Both the position numbers and the translations under genes were made by a program. 64,000 nucleotides of DNA from Aurifilum marmelostoma (lineage: Eukaryota > Ascomycota > Sordariomycetes > Diaporthales > Cryphonectriaceae), in NCBI GenBank assembly GCA_027559495.1, contig JAMXSV010000010.1, positions 186,001-250,000 on the forward strand. Reading direction: 5' to 3'. The notes beneath the pieces were generated by a model. That model was given only the letters and a program-made list of their open reading frames with translations. It was not told the DNA's origin and ran no database searches. Positions 22,601-35,444 of this stretch are shown here, piece after piece. Numbering within the stretch: position 1 is the first letter of the stretch; every line of letters begins with the position of its first letter.

Positions 22601-25600
22601 TAAGTAAAGCCCAATTAAATGTAGAGCAAGCGATCAGTGAGGCTGGCAACGGTGATGAAACGATGCAAGTAAAGACAATTCTGATCACCCAAAAATTCCA
22701 AAAAAGCGCACAGATGACCTTACTCGGTCGGCAGGGGAAGCTGGTGGGAGAAACGATGCTATCTGGGGGGATGCTGAACAACAGAAGCCAAGAAGAACGG
22801 CGGAGAGGGAAAAGGAGGCGGGAAAAGCGGCTGCATGTCCTCTTTATGGTTTGTTTTGATTAGGCAAAACGGCAAGATCACACAGGCTAGGGGAGACGAG
22901 GGGAGGCAGCATCGAGTCAATATGGATCAGATGCCTGCCTTCCTCTTTTATGCTTGAAGGACGAATAACATTGCGAGGCCAGAATTGCATCTTGCTGGAT
23001 GAGGCTAACTGCAGCTGTTAGTGAGGTCGCGGCTCCTTCAGCCTGGAACATAAGAGACAAAAGCCTAGATGAGGAACGAGCCATTGCGGAAGGTATTCAG
23101 CCCGGATCGTATTGGCTCCAAGACCCCGATGAGACTTCCGACAGGGGAAACAGCAACCCGTGATGTCTGACGCAATTGCACGCTCGACTAAGGGAAACAA
23201 ACAAACACAGAGTTCCGCCAAGATAGAGGCAAGAACGTAGGTATGGAAGAAGGACACCCAGGCGAGAACACTGAATCTTGTATTTAAATTCTCGAGTAAG
23301 AAGCCAGAATAGGTGTAAATGTCTTGTATTAGGAGTGGCAGGGCGATTCTACCGTACTGTATGCCTTGGATATGTGCTTTGCACAATCTCGGGTAGGAAA
23401 AACGGTAATTGGCTTTCCAGTATGCTCTCTATTCACGATACAAGCAAGTGTCGAACCAGTGTACTCTATACTTGAAAGTATGCCAATGACAGTGTCGAAT
23501 GCAGCTGCCCGGTAATTGCGGACCTTGACTCTCTGGACACACCGAGATTTCAGATCACGATCCAGAGTCAGCTGGACGGACAAGGATGCCGAAGGATTCC
23601 ACCGCACCCCGTGCTGCAGAACCGACTCTTCTCCTCAACACAAGATGAAGTTTTTCAAATTGTCAATGTCGTCGAACATTGAAAATATACATTTGCTTCA
23701 AAAGACGCTCCCGGCGCGGTGGGAAGTACCCATCTATGATATCATCCGAAGTGGATCTGCTGGGTCCGGGGTAAACGTCCCGGGAATCTGGGGGAGGCTT
23801 CGGAGAGAGGAGACAGGCTGACACGCTCGGGGGCCCGGAAACACAGACGAAAGGTCCCGTGACGAACGGCTGATGTAACCGACCTTACTGATGTGCAGGA
23901 ATAAGGGAATACAACGGCAATGATGTGGTGCCTGAGGTCATATTAGCTATAACGTCAGTGTTGCCACAAAAGGACGCAGTTCAGGTCTGACGACGCCAAA
24001 CACACGCTTGGGTACTGGAGCAGAGAAGATGTGCAAACAGATGAGGTCAGGAACCGTCATATAGATCGTCGATGAGGTGTGGCGGCACAAAGTCCCTCGA
24101 TCAGTTCGAAGTACCTTATGGCGTAAAGTCAGCATGTGGCAGTGAAGGGATCGTCTGTGGAGCTTCTGTGGTAGTCTCATGTGTGAATCAAGCCGCTCGA
24201 CTGTGTGGAGAGGGGATTCTCTGTCTTTGTCACCCCCCCCCCTTCTGTACTGTAGGAATGCGTGCCAGCACGAGGCACAGGTCAGACAGAGGTCCTGCTT
24301 GGCTGTCTGAGGCTCAAAACGCTGGTGGCGTCCTCAGAAAAGCGGTTCTGTGGCGGAGATTGTCAACCGTGGAGATCATTGGTAGGTAGGGCGACAAGTC
24401 CTCGCTCGTGACCACACCCATAGTATAGGAAACGGACTTGACAATCATGGTAATTCGGGCACGCATCGGATAGGAATCCCAGAATACGGTCCTGGCAAAC
24501 GGAATGCTACTCCAGTGCTATGCACCAATTTTGGCTTTACGGCTTTGCCATAGTGCAACATGGCAAACCACGTACTCTGGTAGCGATCTTGATGTGCTTG
24601 CCGAGGAAGTCCGTACTTACGCTGTGTTGGTAAAAACCTCCTGGTTAATATAGACTATAGTAGTACGAGCTCAAGCTTTGCGACCATCTGTCTCTTGCTG
24701 GGACTATCCTGGACATAAAAGGGGCAGTGAACGAAGGATAATAATCATGGTGTAGAGTGTGAGTTAGGGGAGCCCAGCAAATCAGACAAGAGTAAGGAAG
24801 TGGAAGAGAGAGAGAATGAAGAGGGAGGAGAAGAGGAAGAGAGGGCGGGGGGCCCTCGAGTGCGAAAGAAATCATCGTCGGACCCCCTTCCCCCTTCTCC
24901 CGGCAAGGCAATAGGCAAACTTAATACGAGACGGGCACAGAGTGAGGGTGAAAGAAAGGGAGGGAAAAAAAAGATCGTCGACCTTCTAGAACGGTCGCAT
25001 AAGCCGATAGGATTTGGGAGGTCGTAATTGTCGCAAGGAGGAGCGGGGTTGACTTGGTCACGATGATTTCCAGCCCCGTCAGAAAGTGTTGAAGCCCAAA
25101 AGTGGACCGCCACTTGTCCCGGAAGGGCCTTTGTCTTGGGGCCGCGGAGTTACCCCCAATCAAACCAATGATCGAGTCCTGAGAGCCAATCTCGGCGGTC
25201 CAGCAGGGCCGCCCGCCAATGTCTTGTCGGTTGGCGCGAGGAATAGGGGCCACTTTTTCCAGTCCAAGAGGTGCGATCGTGACTGTCTGATAAGGGCATG
25301 TGCATTGTCGATCTTGAGTTGTTCCCTCGGTGGAGTGAAATTGTGTGACCACGCCAATAGATGCACCGAAGTTACCCAGGGCGCTCGCATCGCGGACCCT
25401 GCCCCCCCCAAGCTCTCGTCTCAGGTCTTGACCGTACATCGGCGCCCATCTCTGTTCTGGTCGAGCACACCCTCATGCACGAGCGTTGGTTTTTCCTTTC
25501 TATCTTTTTCTTCCCTGCCTCCGATAACCGCAGTGTGACAGATCAACTTTTGTGCTGCAGAGCATCGTGATTCCCCCCTTGAAGTCTCCGAAACTCCCGG

Positions 25601-26695
25601 ACAGACAGACGGGATGCCCAAAACCGCACTCATCCGACAGAGGACGCAGGACAGAGGGTGGAGAAAGTGGAAGCAAGGCGAAGGCCGGCTCTTGCTGGGT
25701 GTGCGGGTACTCGACAGCACAATGTGCCGATACGGCCAACAACGGTCTTTGTGAGTGTGTGTGTGTGTGTTGATAAGATTAGTACATTACTACGGTATTG
25801 TTAGTTGTCGTGAAAATGCGACGGTGTTGTTCCAGACCCGGGGGTGAGAGTGTCCGTGGACCACAGTCTGCAAATCTCTTGCAGTTATGGGTCCTCTCAA
25901 GGGCCAAGCGCACTCAATACCCCTTCGAGATCGACTCTCTGCCAGTGGCTGTGGACCAATGGCCCAGACCATGCATGCGAATTGCAAAATTGCATCCTGC
26001 GTGGTGGGCGTGGTCAGCTTGGTTGTTCTTATACGCAGCAAGAAGTGAGTCGGTTGTCTGTTAATGAGCTGGCAGAGTCTGTCAAGGCGACGCTGCCACT
26101 CAACAGAAGGTTCCAGCAAACAGAGATCGAGATGAAAACCGCCAAGGTTTGTCCCCACGCTCAACCCAGGCGTGGCAGGCTCCTTCTGCCTCTTAGAAGC
26201 GCATGGGAAGTCGGGGTGGCTGTGGGGTGGTTTCCAGGGCATTCCTTGTGATAGGGCCGCGCGCAAGGGTTGGAGAACTCAAAGGTGTCTGGGTGTTCGC
26301 AGGTGCAGCAGTCAGTCAACCGCAGTAAATTTTCAGTGGTCCCTCCTGGCCCCCCTAGCACGGTTCCGTTTCTTCTCTGTGCTTCTCTGCAGTGGTCCTG
26401 CAGCGCTCCTGCAGCCTCCTGCAGGCGCTCCGCAGCAGGGCCAAGCCCAGACCGTCCCCCTCTGGCTGCCAGACTGTGCAGAGGCAGCTGCCCCGCTATT
26501 ATTCCGCGAATCAGAGGGCCGGGACCCCTCCATCGTCCCCCACCAAGAATGTGTGCCACAGATCGTCGAGTGACATGGCAGGGCCTGCTGAGGCGTTAGT
26601 CCCCCATGACGTGCCTTGCCTTTCGGATCGCTGTCGCCCGCCAGGACCTTTTTCTCCCCTTGTCGCAACGCCTAGCACTTGTCACCCATGCTTAC

Positions 26696-26742
26696 ACACA
26701 CACGCACACACACGCGCATACGCACACTCACACACACACCAC
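26696..26742 (+). repeat. CA-rich microsatellite
   Basis: Interrupted (CA)n with CG and CT variants, in the region upstream of glycerol kinase. Non-coding. Confidence 0.75.
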
Positions 26743-27496
26743 ATGCATGCGTGCCCCTTGCGATCGATCGCTCTCTCATCCCCCAGGAAGCACGCACGTA
26801 CCATCATAGGCGACCCCAAACCAACCATACAGCGCCAGCAGACAAGAGGCAGGAACCTTGATGCCCCGGTCTTGACCCGTTTCGGTAATCCGTCCATCCC
26901 AACCTCGAGCAGCAGGCACCCCGTCTTTCCCTATCCGACCGGAATTGATTGAAATACGGCCTCCCCTTCTGCCTTTGAGCCGAGGCAGAGCTTCTCTTTG
27001 ACCATGCCATATCCTCTCTCTCCAACCTGTTACAACACATTAGTATTATCAACACTCAAGCACACCACAAGGACAACCACCTCCAGACTCTTGTTGTCAA
27101 CCTCCAGCACACATCTTTACCACCACCACCATAATACCAGACCTACCGTCTGCCTCACCTCGGCAGACCTTGGCACTACTTCTTATTCCTGTTCCCCCTG
27201 CTCCTCCTCGTCTCCTCCAAGACCTTCGAGCCCCCCCCTCTGCCTCCTTCAGCTAGGATCAAGGGCAGCTTGCTGTATCTCACAACCACCCCCACGCAAG
27301 CCGCCCTGTCACGTTTGACCGTCGTCGGAACGCCTCTCATACCGTTCCTGCACTAGCGTATCCTGCTTTGTGCCACTATCTTGCCCCTTCCTCCCATCAC
27401 CGCCGTCACCCTTATCAGTCTTGTCCCAGCTCCTTCGGGAACCTGCCCAAGATGATCACCACAACAACAAACGCCAGGCCTAGGGCTATCGCCACT

Positions 27497-29368
27497 ATGG
27501 CCGACATCAGAGACGTCAAGAGGCTTCGACGCGAAGAGGAGATCGGTACCATCAGCCTGATCACGCCCGTCGAGGAGAAGCCAGAGATTGCCGTCGAGTT
27601 TGTCGAGAACCGTGACCAGTCCACGCCAGCCTCCCCCCCTCACGCCCGGATCAGAGGTCCAGGTCCACGATGAGTTCCTACCAGAGGGCATCAGGGAGAC
27701 CGAGGACGAGGTGCGAGAACACTGGTTCGTCGGCAGCATCGACCAAGGCACAACCTCGTCCCGCTTTCTCATCTTCAATGGCGAGGGCGAGCCGGTTGCC
27801 AACCACCAGATAGAGTTTGAGAACCACTACCCCGAGTCAGGGTAAGCTTCCACTCCTCACTCACCCGACCCCCCTTCCAAGACCCCTCCTTGGTGATCTG
27901 CATCGACAGTCAAGCTAACAATACGCTCCTCTCTCGCTGCAGATGGCACGAGCATGACCCGCTTGAGCTGCTCAGCTCCGTCGAGGAGTGCATCGAGGGT
28001 GCTATGGCCCAGTTCACAGACAAGGGCTTCTCCGCCAAGGACATCCGCTCCATAGGCATCACAAACCAGCGGGAAACCACAGTCGTGTGGGACAAGACCA
28101 CTGGCGAGCCCCTCTACAATGCCGTGGTGTGGCCAGACACCCGTACCACAAATCTTGTCCGTGAGCTCAAGGGCCGTCCCGGTGCCGGCGACCTGCCCGA
28201 GGCCTGTGGTCTGCCCCTGAGCACCTACCCCAGCAGCGTCAAGCTGATGTGGCTCATCAACAATGTCCCCGCCGTCAAGGAGGCCTACGAGGAAAGCCGC
28301 CTGGCCTTCGGCACTGTCGACTCGTGGCTCATCTTCAGGCTGAATGGTGGTGTCGACGCCGACAAGCCGGTGCACGTCACTGATAGCACCAACGCCAGCC
28401 GCACCATGTTCATGAACCTGCGGACCATGCAGTACGACGAGAAGCTGATGTCCTTCTTCGGCATTGACCCCACAAAGTGTGCCATGCCCCGTATCGTGCC
28501 GTCTTCGGACGCCACCGCCTTCGGCAAGCTGTGCAGGGGCCCACTCGCAGGCACGCCCATCGCCGGCTGCCTCGGTGACCAGTCCAGCGCCCTTGTCGGC
28601 CAGTGCGGCTTCCAGCCCGGCCAGGCCAAGAACACCTACGGCACTGGGTCTTTCATCCTGTACAACGTCGGCACCGAGCCCGTCATTTCCAAGTCTGGCC
28701 TGCTGGCGACAGTGGCCTATGACTTTGGGGCGGGCCGCAAGCCCGTGTACGCCCTGGAGGGCAGCATCGCTGTGGCTGGTGCGGGCGTCAAGTTCCTCAT
28801 CAACAACCTGGGCTTCTTCGAGACGTCTGACAAGATCGAGGAGGTTGCCAAGAGCGTCCCCGACAACGGCGGCGTCATCTTTGTCACCGCCTTCTCGGGA
28901 CTCTTCGCGCCCTACTGGATCGACTCCGCCAAGGGTACCATCTTTGGCATCACCCAGCACACCAAGAAGGGTCACGTCGCGCGCGCCACCCTCGAGGCCA
29001 CCTGCTTCCAGACCAAGGCTATCCTGGACGCGATGGAGCAGGACTCTGGCAAGAAGCTGCAGGTCATGGCCGTCGACGGCGGGCTGTCCAACTCGGACCT
29101 CTGCATGCAGACACAGGCCGACATCAGCGGTATTCCCGTCGACAGGCCAGCGATGCGCGAGACCACGGCGCTGGGTGCGGCTATCGCCGCCGGCCTGGCC
29201 ACGGGGGTCTGGGCCGAGCTGGAGGACCTGTCTCAGGTCAACCGCAGGAACAGGAAGGTCTTTGAGCCTCAGATCTCCAAGGAGAAGAGCGAGAAGATGT
29301 TCAAGAAGTGGAACCAGGCGGTCGAGATGAGTGCCGGGTGGATAAGAGACAACTCTGACGACGAGTAG
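27497..29368 (+). CDS. GUT1: Glycerol kinase, with one apparent frameshift near the N-terminus
   Basis: Exons 27497-27841 and 27943-29368 give about 589 residues of the FGGY kinase family. It phosphorylates glycerol to glycerol-3-phosphate with ATP in the cytosol. The core begins FVGSIDQGTTSSRFLIF; later landmarks are GITNQRETTVVWD, the VDSWLIFRL region, SGLFAPYW and AVDGGLSNSDLC. The start MADIRDVKRLRREEE is chosen because of its better context; an in-frame ATG also exists at 27452. The N-terminal frame and the catalytic frame differ by one base; removing one C from the C7 run at 27633-27639 joins ENRDQSTPASPP to LTPGSEVQVHDEF. No ATG opens the catalytic frame upstream. The intron has GTAAGC, a GCTAAC branch and CTGCAG. 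Confidence 0.92.
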
Positions 29369-30884
29369 TCGGTCGGTGTTGTCTTTTTATCATTGCATGC
29401 ATGATGGCGGGCTAATGTGCTGTTCCAAACTATCATTGATTCTTTAAAACCTGGAAACCTGAGGACACCGGGCGTGGGATGGGCAAGCGAAATAATGAAA
29501 TACCATGGACTGTTTGCGCTGGAGTTTTGGGGATGGATTTTTTAACGGAGGAAATACCAACTGGAACTGGACCGGGCTGGCTGGTCGGCATCTGGGCCAC
29601 CTTTCTGATATATATAAGTAACTTGACCTCTCTAGGAGGTACCGCCCTAAGCAGAGGACGCTGCACAATATAAATTTCCACGAACCATTATCCAACAAGC
29701 TAGGATTGTGAGACCCCGAGCGCACTTGCCCGCATGATTGAAACTCCAAAATGGCATGCTGGTGGTACGTATTCAATGATTGGAGTTGGGGTCAAGAGGA
29801 AAAGGTGGTGTGATGGCGAAAGGAGGGATGGGCCACCTGTAGCTTAGGGGGGATGGGGGGGGGGGGGGGGAAGGGGAGGGCAAGGGGGCGGCCTAGGCCT
29901 GGACCTCAGTGCGGCCTGCGCTTACAGTTAACCACCTGGCATTCTGGGATTGGGCTGTGGTGTGGTGTGGTGCTCAAAATCCGGGGTAGCAGTACTTAAC
30001 TTGCCTAGTGTCCTCAGGCGAGGAGGGATCGTACTGTTTCGTTTCGTTTCGTCTATTCCTAACGCAGCACGGACCTGGTCGAGAGGAGCATCACACCCTC
30101 CCGTCTGTCTCTGTCCAATTCCCCCTGGTTGAAATCCTTCGTTCCTCGGGTGGTTCTGGATGGTGATTTTTTCCCTCTCCCGGGGAGAAGAAGTTGGCTT
30201 CTGTTAAAGTCGGGGGGGGGAGGGGGGGGGGGGTGTGACGAGGGAGAGGAACGGTTTTCTTGTGCCTTTGGATGAGCAGGGTATCATGCATGATTAATAT
30301 GTTTCAATGTGTGCGTGTATATCTTGGTGTTTTGATGCTTCAGGTGTATAAGTGCTGTGCCGTTTATCCGGCCTTTGCAATTGGAGGGCATCATCCTTGG
30401 GCGGCAAAATACCAGATTGAGAATATGAGAATAAATCATTGCTACTTCTTTTTGTTTACTTTCCTACCAAGATAATATGACACTTTGACCCGAGGAAAAA
30501 CTGTTATGCAGATACCGACATTATATCACATCTGCAAGTCTTCCTTCGTTTCTCCCTCAGATCATCTCTTCTATCATGATTATCATTCAAGATGTCTATC
30601 TATCTAACCCAACGGACCCAGACATCCAACAAGTCTGTCCTCGCTAAGTAGATGCATTTCTCGAGCGCCGGCATTGAGATGCACAACCACGTTCAACAAA
30701 AAACCCACTTCATCAATGTGAGAACAAGAGAATTATTCTATTCCATCGAGTCATATAAGATGCAGTCCTCGTAATTGCAAAATCATCGTCTGTTCTAGAA
30801 GCATTATAATGCGTAGTCATCATTACCATCGACAAAGACAAGACGGGGCGGGGCCCTCCTCGGACCGACGACCGCAGGCCCATG
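29369..30884. other. Intergenic region with G-rich tracts
   Basis: These 1.5 kb between glycerol kinase and the GH81 gene end (convergent) contain two strongly G-rich tracts, at 29847-29886 and 30211-30234, the first with a run of about 16 G. Both could form G-quadruplexes. A (TTTCG)n stretch lies at 30038-30052. No gene is visible. Confidence 0.55.
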
Positions 30885-33863
30885 CTAGAGACCAGCGAGC
30901 GCTGAAGAATGTACATGTCAGTACCGAATTCATAAAGTCATCATCAGGCAGAAAAGACTCACCAGCCGAAAAGGCCATGTACCACGTCAGGCTCGCCCCG
31001 CCGTCCAGCCAGCTCGGATCAAACCCGTCCTGGCTGAAGAAATCCCACGCGTGCTGCGGCCGTATCGTCGCGAGGTTTCCGTACAAAATACCCTTCCACC
31101 CCCCGTGACGTTGCCGGCCACCCCGCCGGCGAAGTACTGCTCCCACTCCTCGTGCACAAAGTGCCTGCGCCGTATGTACGCGGTGCTGGGGAGCAGCGGC
31201 AGCATGTGGATGCCCTGTATATACTCAATGTTCGTCCCAAAGTACGTCGTGTGGTCGATCTTGTTCTCGAACAGGATCCCCGCCACCCGGTTGCCGATGA
31301 AGTCGGCCGGCTGCACGTCATTGCTGTCCGTGTAGAGGTAGTACAGGCCCAGGGACCGCCGCTGCACAGCGAGCATCAGGTTGCCTCGCGCGGCCATGTT
31401 GGCGTCGCCCGTCGCCGTGCCCCACATCTTGAGCGCGTACGCCGCCATGACGTCCTCGGAGCTCGACTCCTGGTCCCGCCCGTCGGCCGACTCGAACAGC
31501 CCGTGCGCGAACGAGTGCCCGTGGTACCAGTCGAACATACGGCTGACGGGGAAGTAGGGGTCCGCCGGGCTGGGGTTGGCGTAGTCGCGCACGAGGGCCG
31601 TCACCCAGGCGCTGTTTTGTCCCTCGGTGAGCCAGGTCGGATCGAGGTGGGCGATCACAGCGGCGGTGAGGACATGGTAGCCGTAGTGGAAGTCTGTGGC
31701 CAGGACGGTCAGTCAACGGACAAAATGTGAAATGAGTGTATAACAAGCACTTACGATGGTCGTTATAGTATGTATTGCCAAAATCTACACCTGAATCGCC
31801 TGTTGCGTAGGTGGCAGAAGAGACAACCCCACCCCAGGCAGCTAAGAAATGAGCATTAATTAGTATATATATATACACATACATATATTCATCTTGGAAA
31901 GAAACGTGCGATACATACACTCATACACTAGAGGATATATCTGAGTGTTGTTGGTGAAAACTGAAAAGGCCTCCTTGAGCTGCTCCAGGCCGGCAGCAGC
32001 AAGGGCAGTCTCGCCGAGCATCTCGTACACGACAACAAGTATCATGGCAAATTTCGCGAAGGCCTGAATATGTCAGGTCAGCATCAGAAACCTCCCCTTT
32101 TTATTTCGAGGCACTCATCACGTTGTTGATAGATAGAGGCTTACCTTGCCACTGTAGTACATGGAATTCAAGTTGGTCTGCGCGGACATGTCTTGACTGA
32201 GCTCCGACTGCGCAACCTCGAGTATCTTGGCCTGCGCCGCAGCAGATAGTGATTTCTGGCTTCCCGAGTCCGGAGTCCATGGCAGAAACTTCATGTGCAC
32301 CGGGAGTTTGTGCTCCACCATTGTCCAGGAATCCGCAGTGACGGCAGTCGCAACCCCCTTTGTCGTCGTCTGCAGCTGGAGCGAGTCCTGCAGCAGATTG
32401 TTGGTCGTGTCATCAAAGGACTGCGCATGGTGCGGTAGCGCAAACATGAGCAGCGGATTGCCGTCCAGCCCAGCCCGCTGAAACGTAAACGTGTACGTCC
32501 CGACCGACCTCGTCACGGAACCCGAGACTGTCACGCCTGTTGCGTAAGAGCCACAGGCGGCATCGTACAGCGCCTCACCTGAACCATCGGGGTCCTTTGC
32601 CACCTGGATCGTGCCGGTGAACGTCGAGTTGGCGCGCATTAGGCCGTTGTTCACCACCTGCAGGTCGAGAGACGAGCCGTCCAAGCTGGTGGCGTACAGG
32701 AACCAGGTCTTGCCGTCGTTGAGGGCGATCTGGTACTTGGTCACACCAGGCCGGGGTTGTGTATTGACCTTGGTCACGCTGAGGAAGAATACGCCTGTCT
32801 GGATCATGGGCGTGACGCCGTTGTAGACAGCGGTCACGAAACCAGCGCCCTGGGTGAGGGGGGAACTCGACCGCTGGTATGTCTGTCTCAGTAGGCCGGA
32901 GCTGGATGGTGGCCGACATGTCTGTAAGGTTGGCGCTGGTGAGCGTCGTGCTGGCCCCGAGCTCCACGGCGGAGAGGATGAGGGACTGGATCCCGATGGG
33001 GTTGATGAAAAAATTGACCGCCCCGTACGAGTTGACAGGTCCCAGGGCGAGCTGGTCCGCGTCGATGTGCGAGACGGCCAAGCCCCAGGACTGGGCCACG
33101 CCCTGTCCCTTGGCCCAGGCAACCGAGTATGGGTGGAGGAAGGTTGTTGATGCCTGTGTGCCTAGGAAGAAGTTTTGGTAGAACTTGTTGGTGGATATAG
33201 GTGCGGCCTGCTCGATCCCCAGCCTGGGCACGGGGTGGTCACTCCTCTGCCCGATCTGAGGCGGTGGCGCATCAACGGCAATAGGCTCAAAGATGTTGGA
33301 GGACGGCGCGGGCATGGTGCCAGACGTGTTTTTCATATTCATGGCCGGGGCTGCTTCGATGAGACTGGTGGGAGAGGGAATGCAGTTGGTCAACAGAGGG
33401 TTCTGTTTCCCCTGTCCCGCAGTCTCGAGCTGTGTGTGGATGTGGCCAACAGTGTCTGGACGGACTCTTGGTTGTGGTAGTATCTGGACAGTACCCGTGG
33501 GAACTGCTGCGGTGACCACCGGGACAGTTGCCCCTGATATCAAGCTCTGGATGGCCGAAGTGTCCTGCTAGGTGGTGAGTACGGCGTTCATTTCTTTTCT
33601 GACATCCTCGAAGAGGAGCAAAGGTATCCTGCACTTACCACGATGGACGGATTTATTATCGGCACGATCACGCCTCCCCCATTGGCAGGAGCAGAGACTA
33701 ATATGTCGTCCCCAGTCCTCTTGTGTAATACGTGTAGGTGGTTATTATGAGGCTGACCTGAACCGTCAGGAACTGGGCTTCCCTGACAGGAGGAAATCAC
33801 CTGCAGTGCTGTCAGCAGCAGACACCATCTCATGTTGTTGGCCTTGATCTTGGTGAGGGCCAT
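30885..33863 (-). CDS. GH81 endo-1,3-beta-glucanase (secreted), two apparent frameshifts
   Basis: Exons 33863-33639, 33564-32145, 32063-31919, 31841-31755, 31693-30963 and 30901-30885 give about 874 residues. A hydrophobic signal peptide (MRWCLLLTALQVISSC, preceded by MALTKIKANN) and a Pro/Thr-rich linker lead into the GH81 domain at PISTNKFYQNFF. Family landmarks include the VEFP/LTQGAGFVTAVYNG junction, YPLVYE-S-AWGGVVSSA, DFGNTYYNDH-H-FHYGYHV, the acidic active-site segment DGRDQESSSED and the terminal LDGGASLTWYMAF. GH81 enzymes hydrolyse beta-1,3-glucan, in fungi during cell separation or autolysis. Two single-base corrections are needed: one extra base in the G6 run at 32858-32863, and one missing (or two extra) in the C6 run at 31099-31104. 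All five introns have consistent phases. The gene could be decayed, but errors elsewhere in the window argue for miscalls. Confidence 0.88.
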
Positions 33864-34173
33864 CTTGGGAGCACGACAACAACAAGCGTTGAGGGAGAAG
33901 CGGAGGAGAAGGAGGAGAGTATCTTTGGGGCATGACCACATGTCTCCTCCTGCATCCCTCCCTGGGCCTTATTATAACACCACCACCACCACCAACGCCA
34001 ACACCACGGCTTGAGAGCTCGGGCAGCCATGGTGAAGGGGGTCGGTCGGTCATGCGCGGTCAACAATCGTGAAGGAGGCTAGGGTGTGGTAGCGCCAAGG
34101 GCTGACTTGACAGGAAAATGTCTATAGAAGCATGATTCGAGGTTCTGGAAGGGAGTGTATAGTGCTGGTCCAG

Positions 34174-34204
<31 letters not shown>

Positions 34205-35444
34205 AGAAAGAGGGAGAGGACGGTGCGTGGCTGGGTCATGTTCTACCTTTGGCTGGAATGTTTGACGGCGGCTCTTAGAGTCTGTCTCAGGGCAGCTTTG
34301 CCGCGGCCTCGACTTGGTCACAAGGGTTGGCAAGAATGAAAGCCCCAGCCCGGACGGCGATTCGAGTAGGTTCCGAGATGGATATTATTCATGTCCTCAT
34401 GATTTTTTGTCACCAAATAAATGGATACCCGGGAAAAGGGAGGTCGGCGTGTGGAGGAAGAGGAGAGGGGTGGGACCTGGTTCGAGGTTGAGCATTTCAG
34501 TACGTGACCATGTTTAAAGTGGTGCCAAGCATGGCGAGGTAATGGGATGTCACCCTCCCACCCAATGAAGAGAGATCGAATTGACCTTTTTCATCCATCC
34601 TCGTCGAGATCACCGAAATGTGGACATATCGATTGCCATATAAGAAGTAGAATCAGGAAGGGAAGAGAGACAGGATCGGTGGTGGTCCCGCGTGGGCAAG
34701 CTGCATCGGACCCATGACTGCCAGATTAGGGCATGATTCGGCCGAGTCTCTTGACTGCGCAGTAATTAGCGACATCAGGGAGGAAATATAGTTCGGACAT
34801 GAAGCATTGCTGTCTTGCTGCTTCATAGAAAGAATAAACAAGAAGCATGATATAGACAGAGTTGAATCTTTTCGAATTTCGAGGCTGATGTCGCCTTGGA
34901 GGGGTTGTACAATGGGTATCGTTTGATGGAACGAGGTATAAAGTATATCCATATCTTCGTAATATGGCATTATGCGCGAGTGCATGTTAGGTAGTACATT
35001 CTACGTCATCCCTGCCCTGGAGGGGAAGGTCACGCTTTTCGAGAGACAAACGCGCTGCCCCAGGTCCCCTGGTCTGTGCAGCATAGTACTGTAAGTGCTA
35101 TGGTACTGCGTAGTATCACGCCCAAAGGACCCATGCGCTAAAACGCGTTCTCCAAATCAGGCGCGTTTGCACCTGGATCGATCCGTCCAGGTCCAACCAT
35201 TGTTTGTACACTTCTGCACTGCGACTACACCTCCATCCTTCTGTCTGCTTCGCTGAACACTCACCTAACCGACCGCATCCCATTTGTCCGTCTTAAGAAT
35301 TCACATGGACTCCAACCCCGCCCGACGACATTAAATATATCCTTGCCTCATCTCCATCCTCATCACTCCGTTTCCACGATCTACTTTCCCCACCATCTCA
35401 ACGCGTCGGCAGACAACCAAAATATCGCGGCAATCTGATCCATC
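33864..35444. other. Divergent intergenic region, GH81 / BRCT gene
   Basis: These 1.6 kb hold the two promoters. A TATAATAA sequence on the minus strand (33976-33969) is about 110 bp before the GH81 ATG. A GC/AC alternating tract is listed separately. A CT-rich stretch at 35210-35440 looks like the leader of the BRCT gene. No gene is visible. Confidence 0.5.
34173..34205 (+). repeat. (GC)5(AC)12 alternating tract
   Basis: Thirty-three bases of strict purine-pyrimidine alternation, GC units changing into AC units. This is a classical Z-DNA-prone sequence. Non-coding. Confidence 0.85.

Larger units (their letters stand above)
22480..27496. other. Long divergent intergenic region, Argonaute / glycerol kinase
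   Basis: Five kilobases with no gene I can support. The part next to Argonaute (22480-22870) contains a 16-bp palindrome. The middle has scattered short open frames in all frames. From about 27000 to 27450 the plus strand is CA/CT-rich, consistent with the leader of the glycerol kinase transcript. A (CA)n-like tract lies at 26696-26742. Confidence 0.5.

Noticed and set aside
24921..25439. 172-codon open frame (-) in the Argonaute/glycerol kinase gap
   Set aside because: Random-looking composition, overlapping open frames on the other strand, and no conserved motif.
26161..26670. Overlapping open frames on both strands
   Set aside because: Mirror-image open frames in GC-rich DNA with no family resemblance; a composition effect.
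27452..27496. Earlier ATG for glycerol kinase
   Set aside because: In frame but adds only 15 non-conserved residues; the ATG at 27497 begins a more typical start. Not excluded.
11728..29368. Glycerol gene cluster (aquaglyceroporin plus glycerol kinase)
   Set aside because: The genes are 14 kb apart with unrelated genes between them; no evidence of co-regulation.
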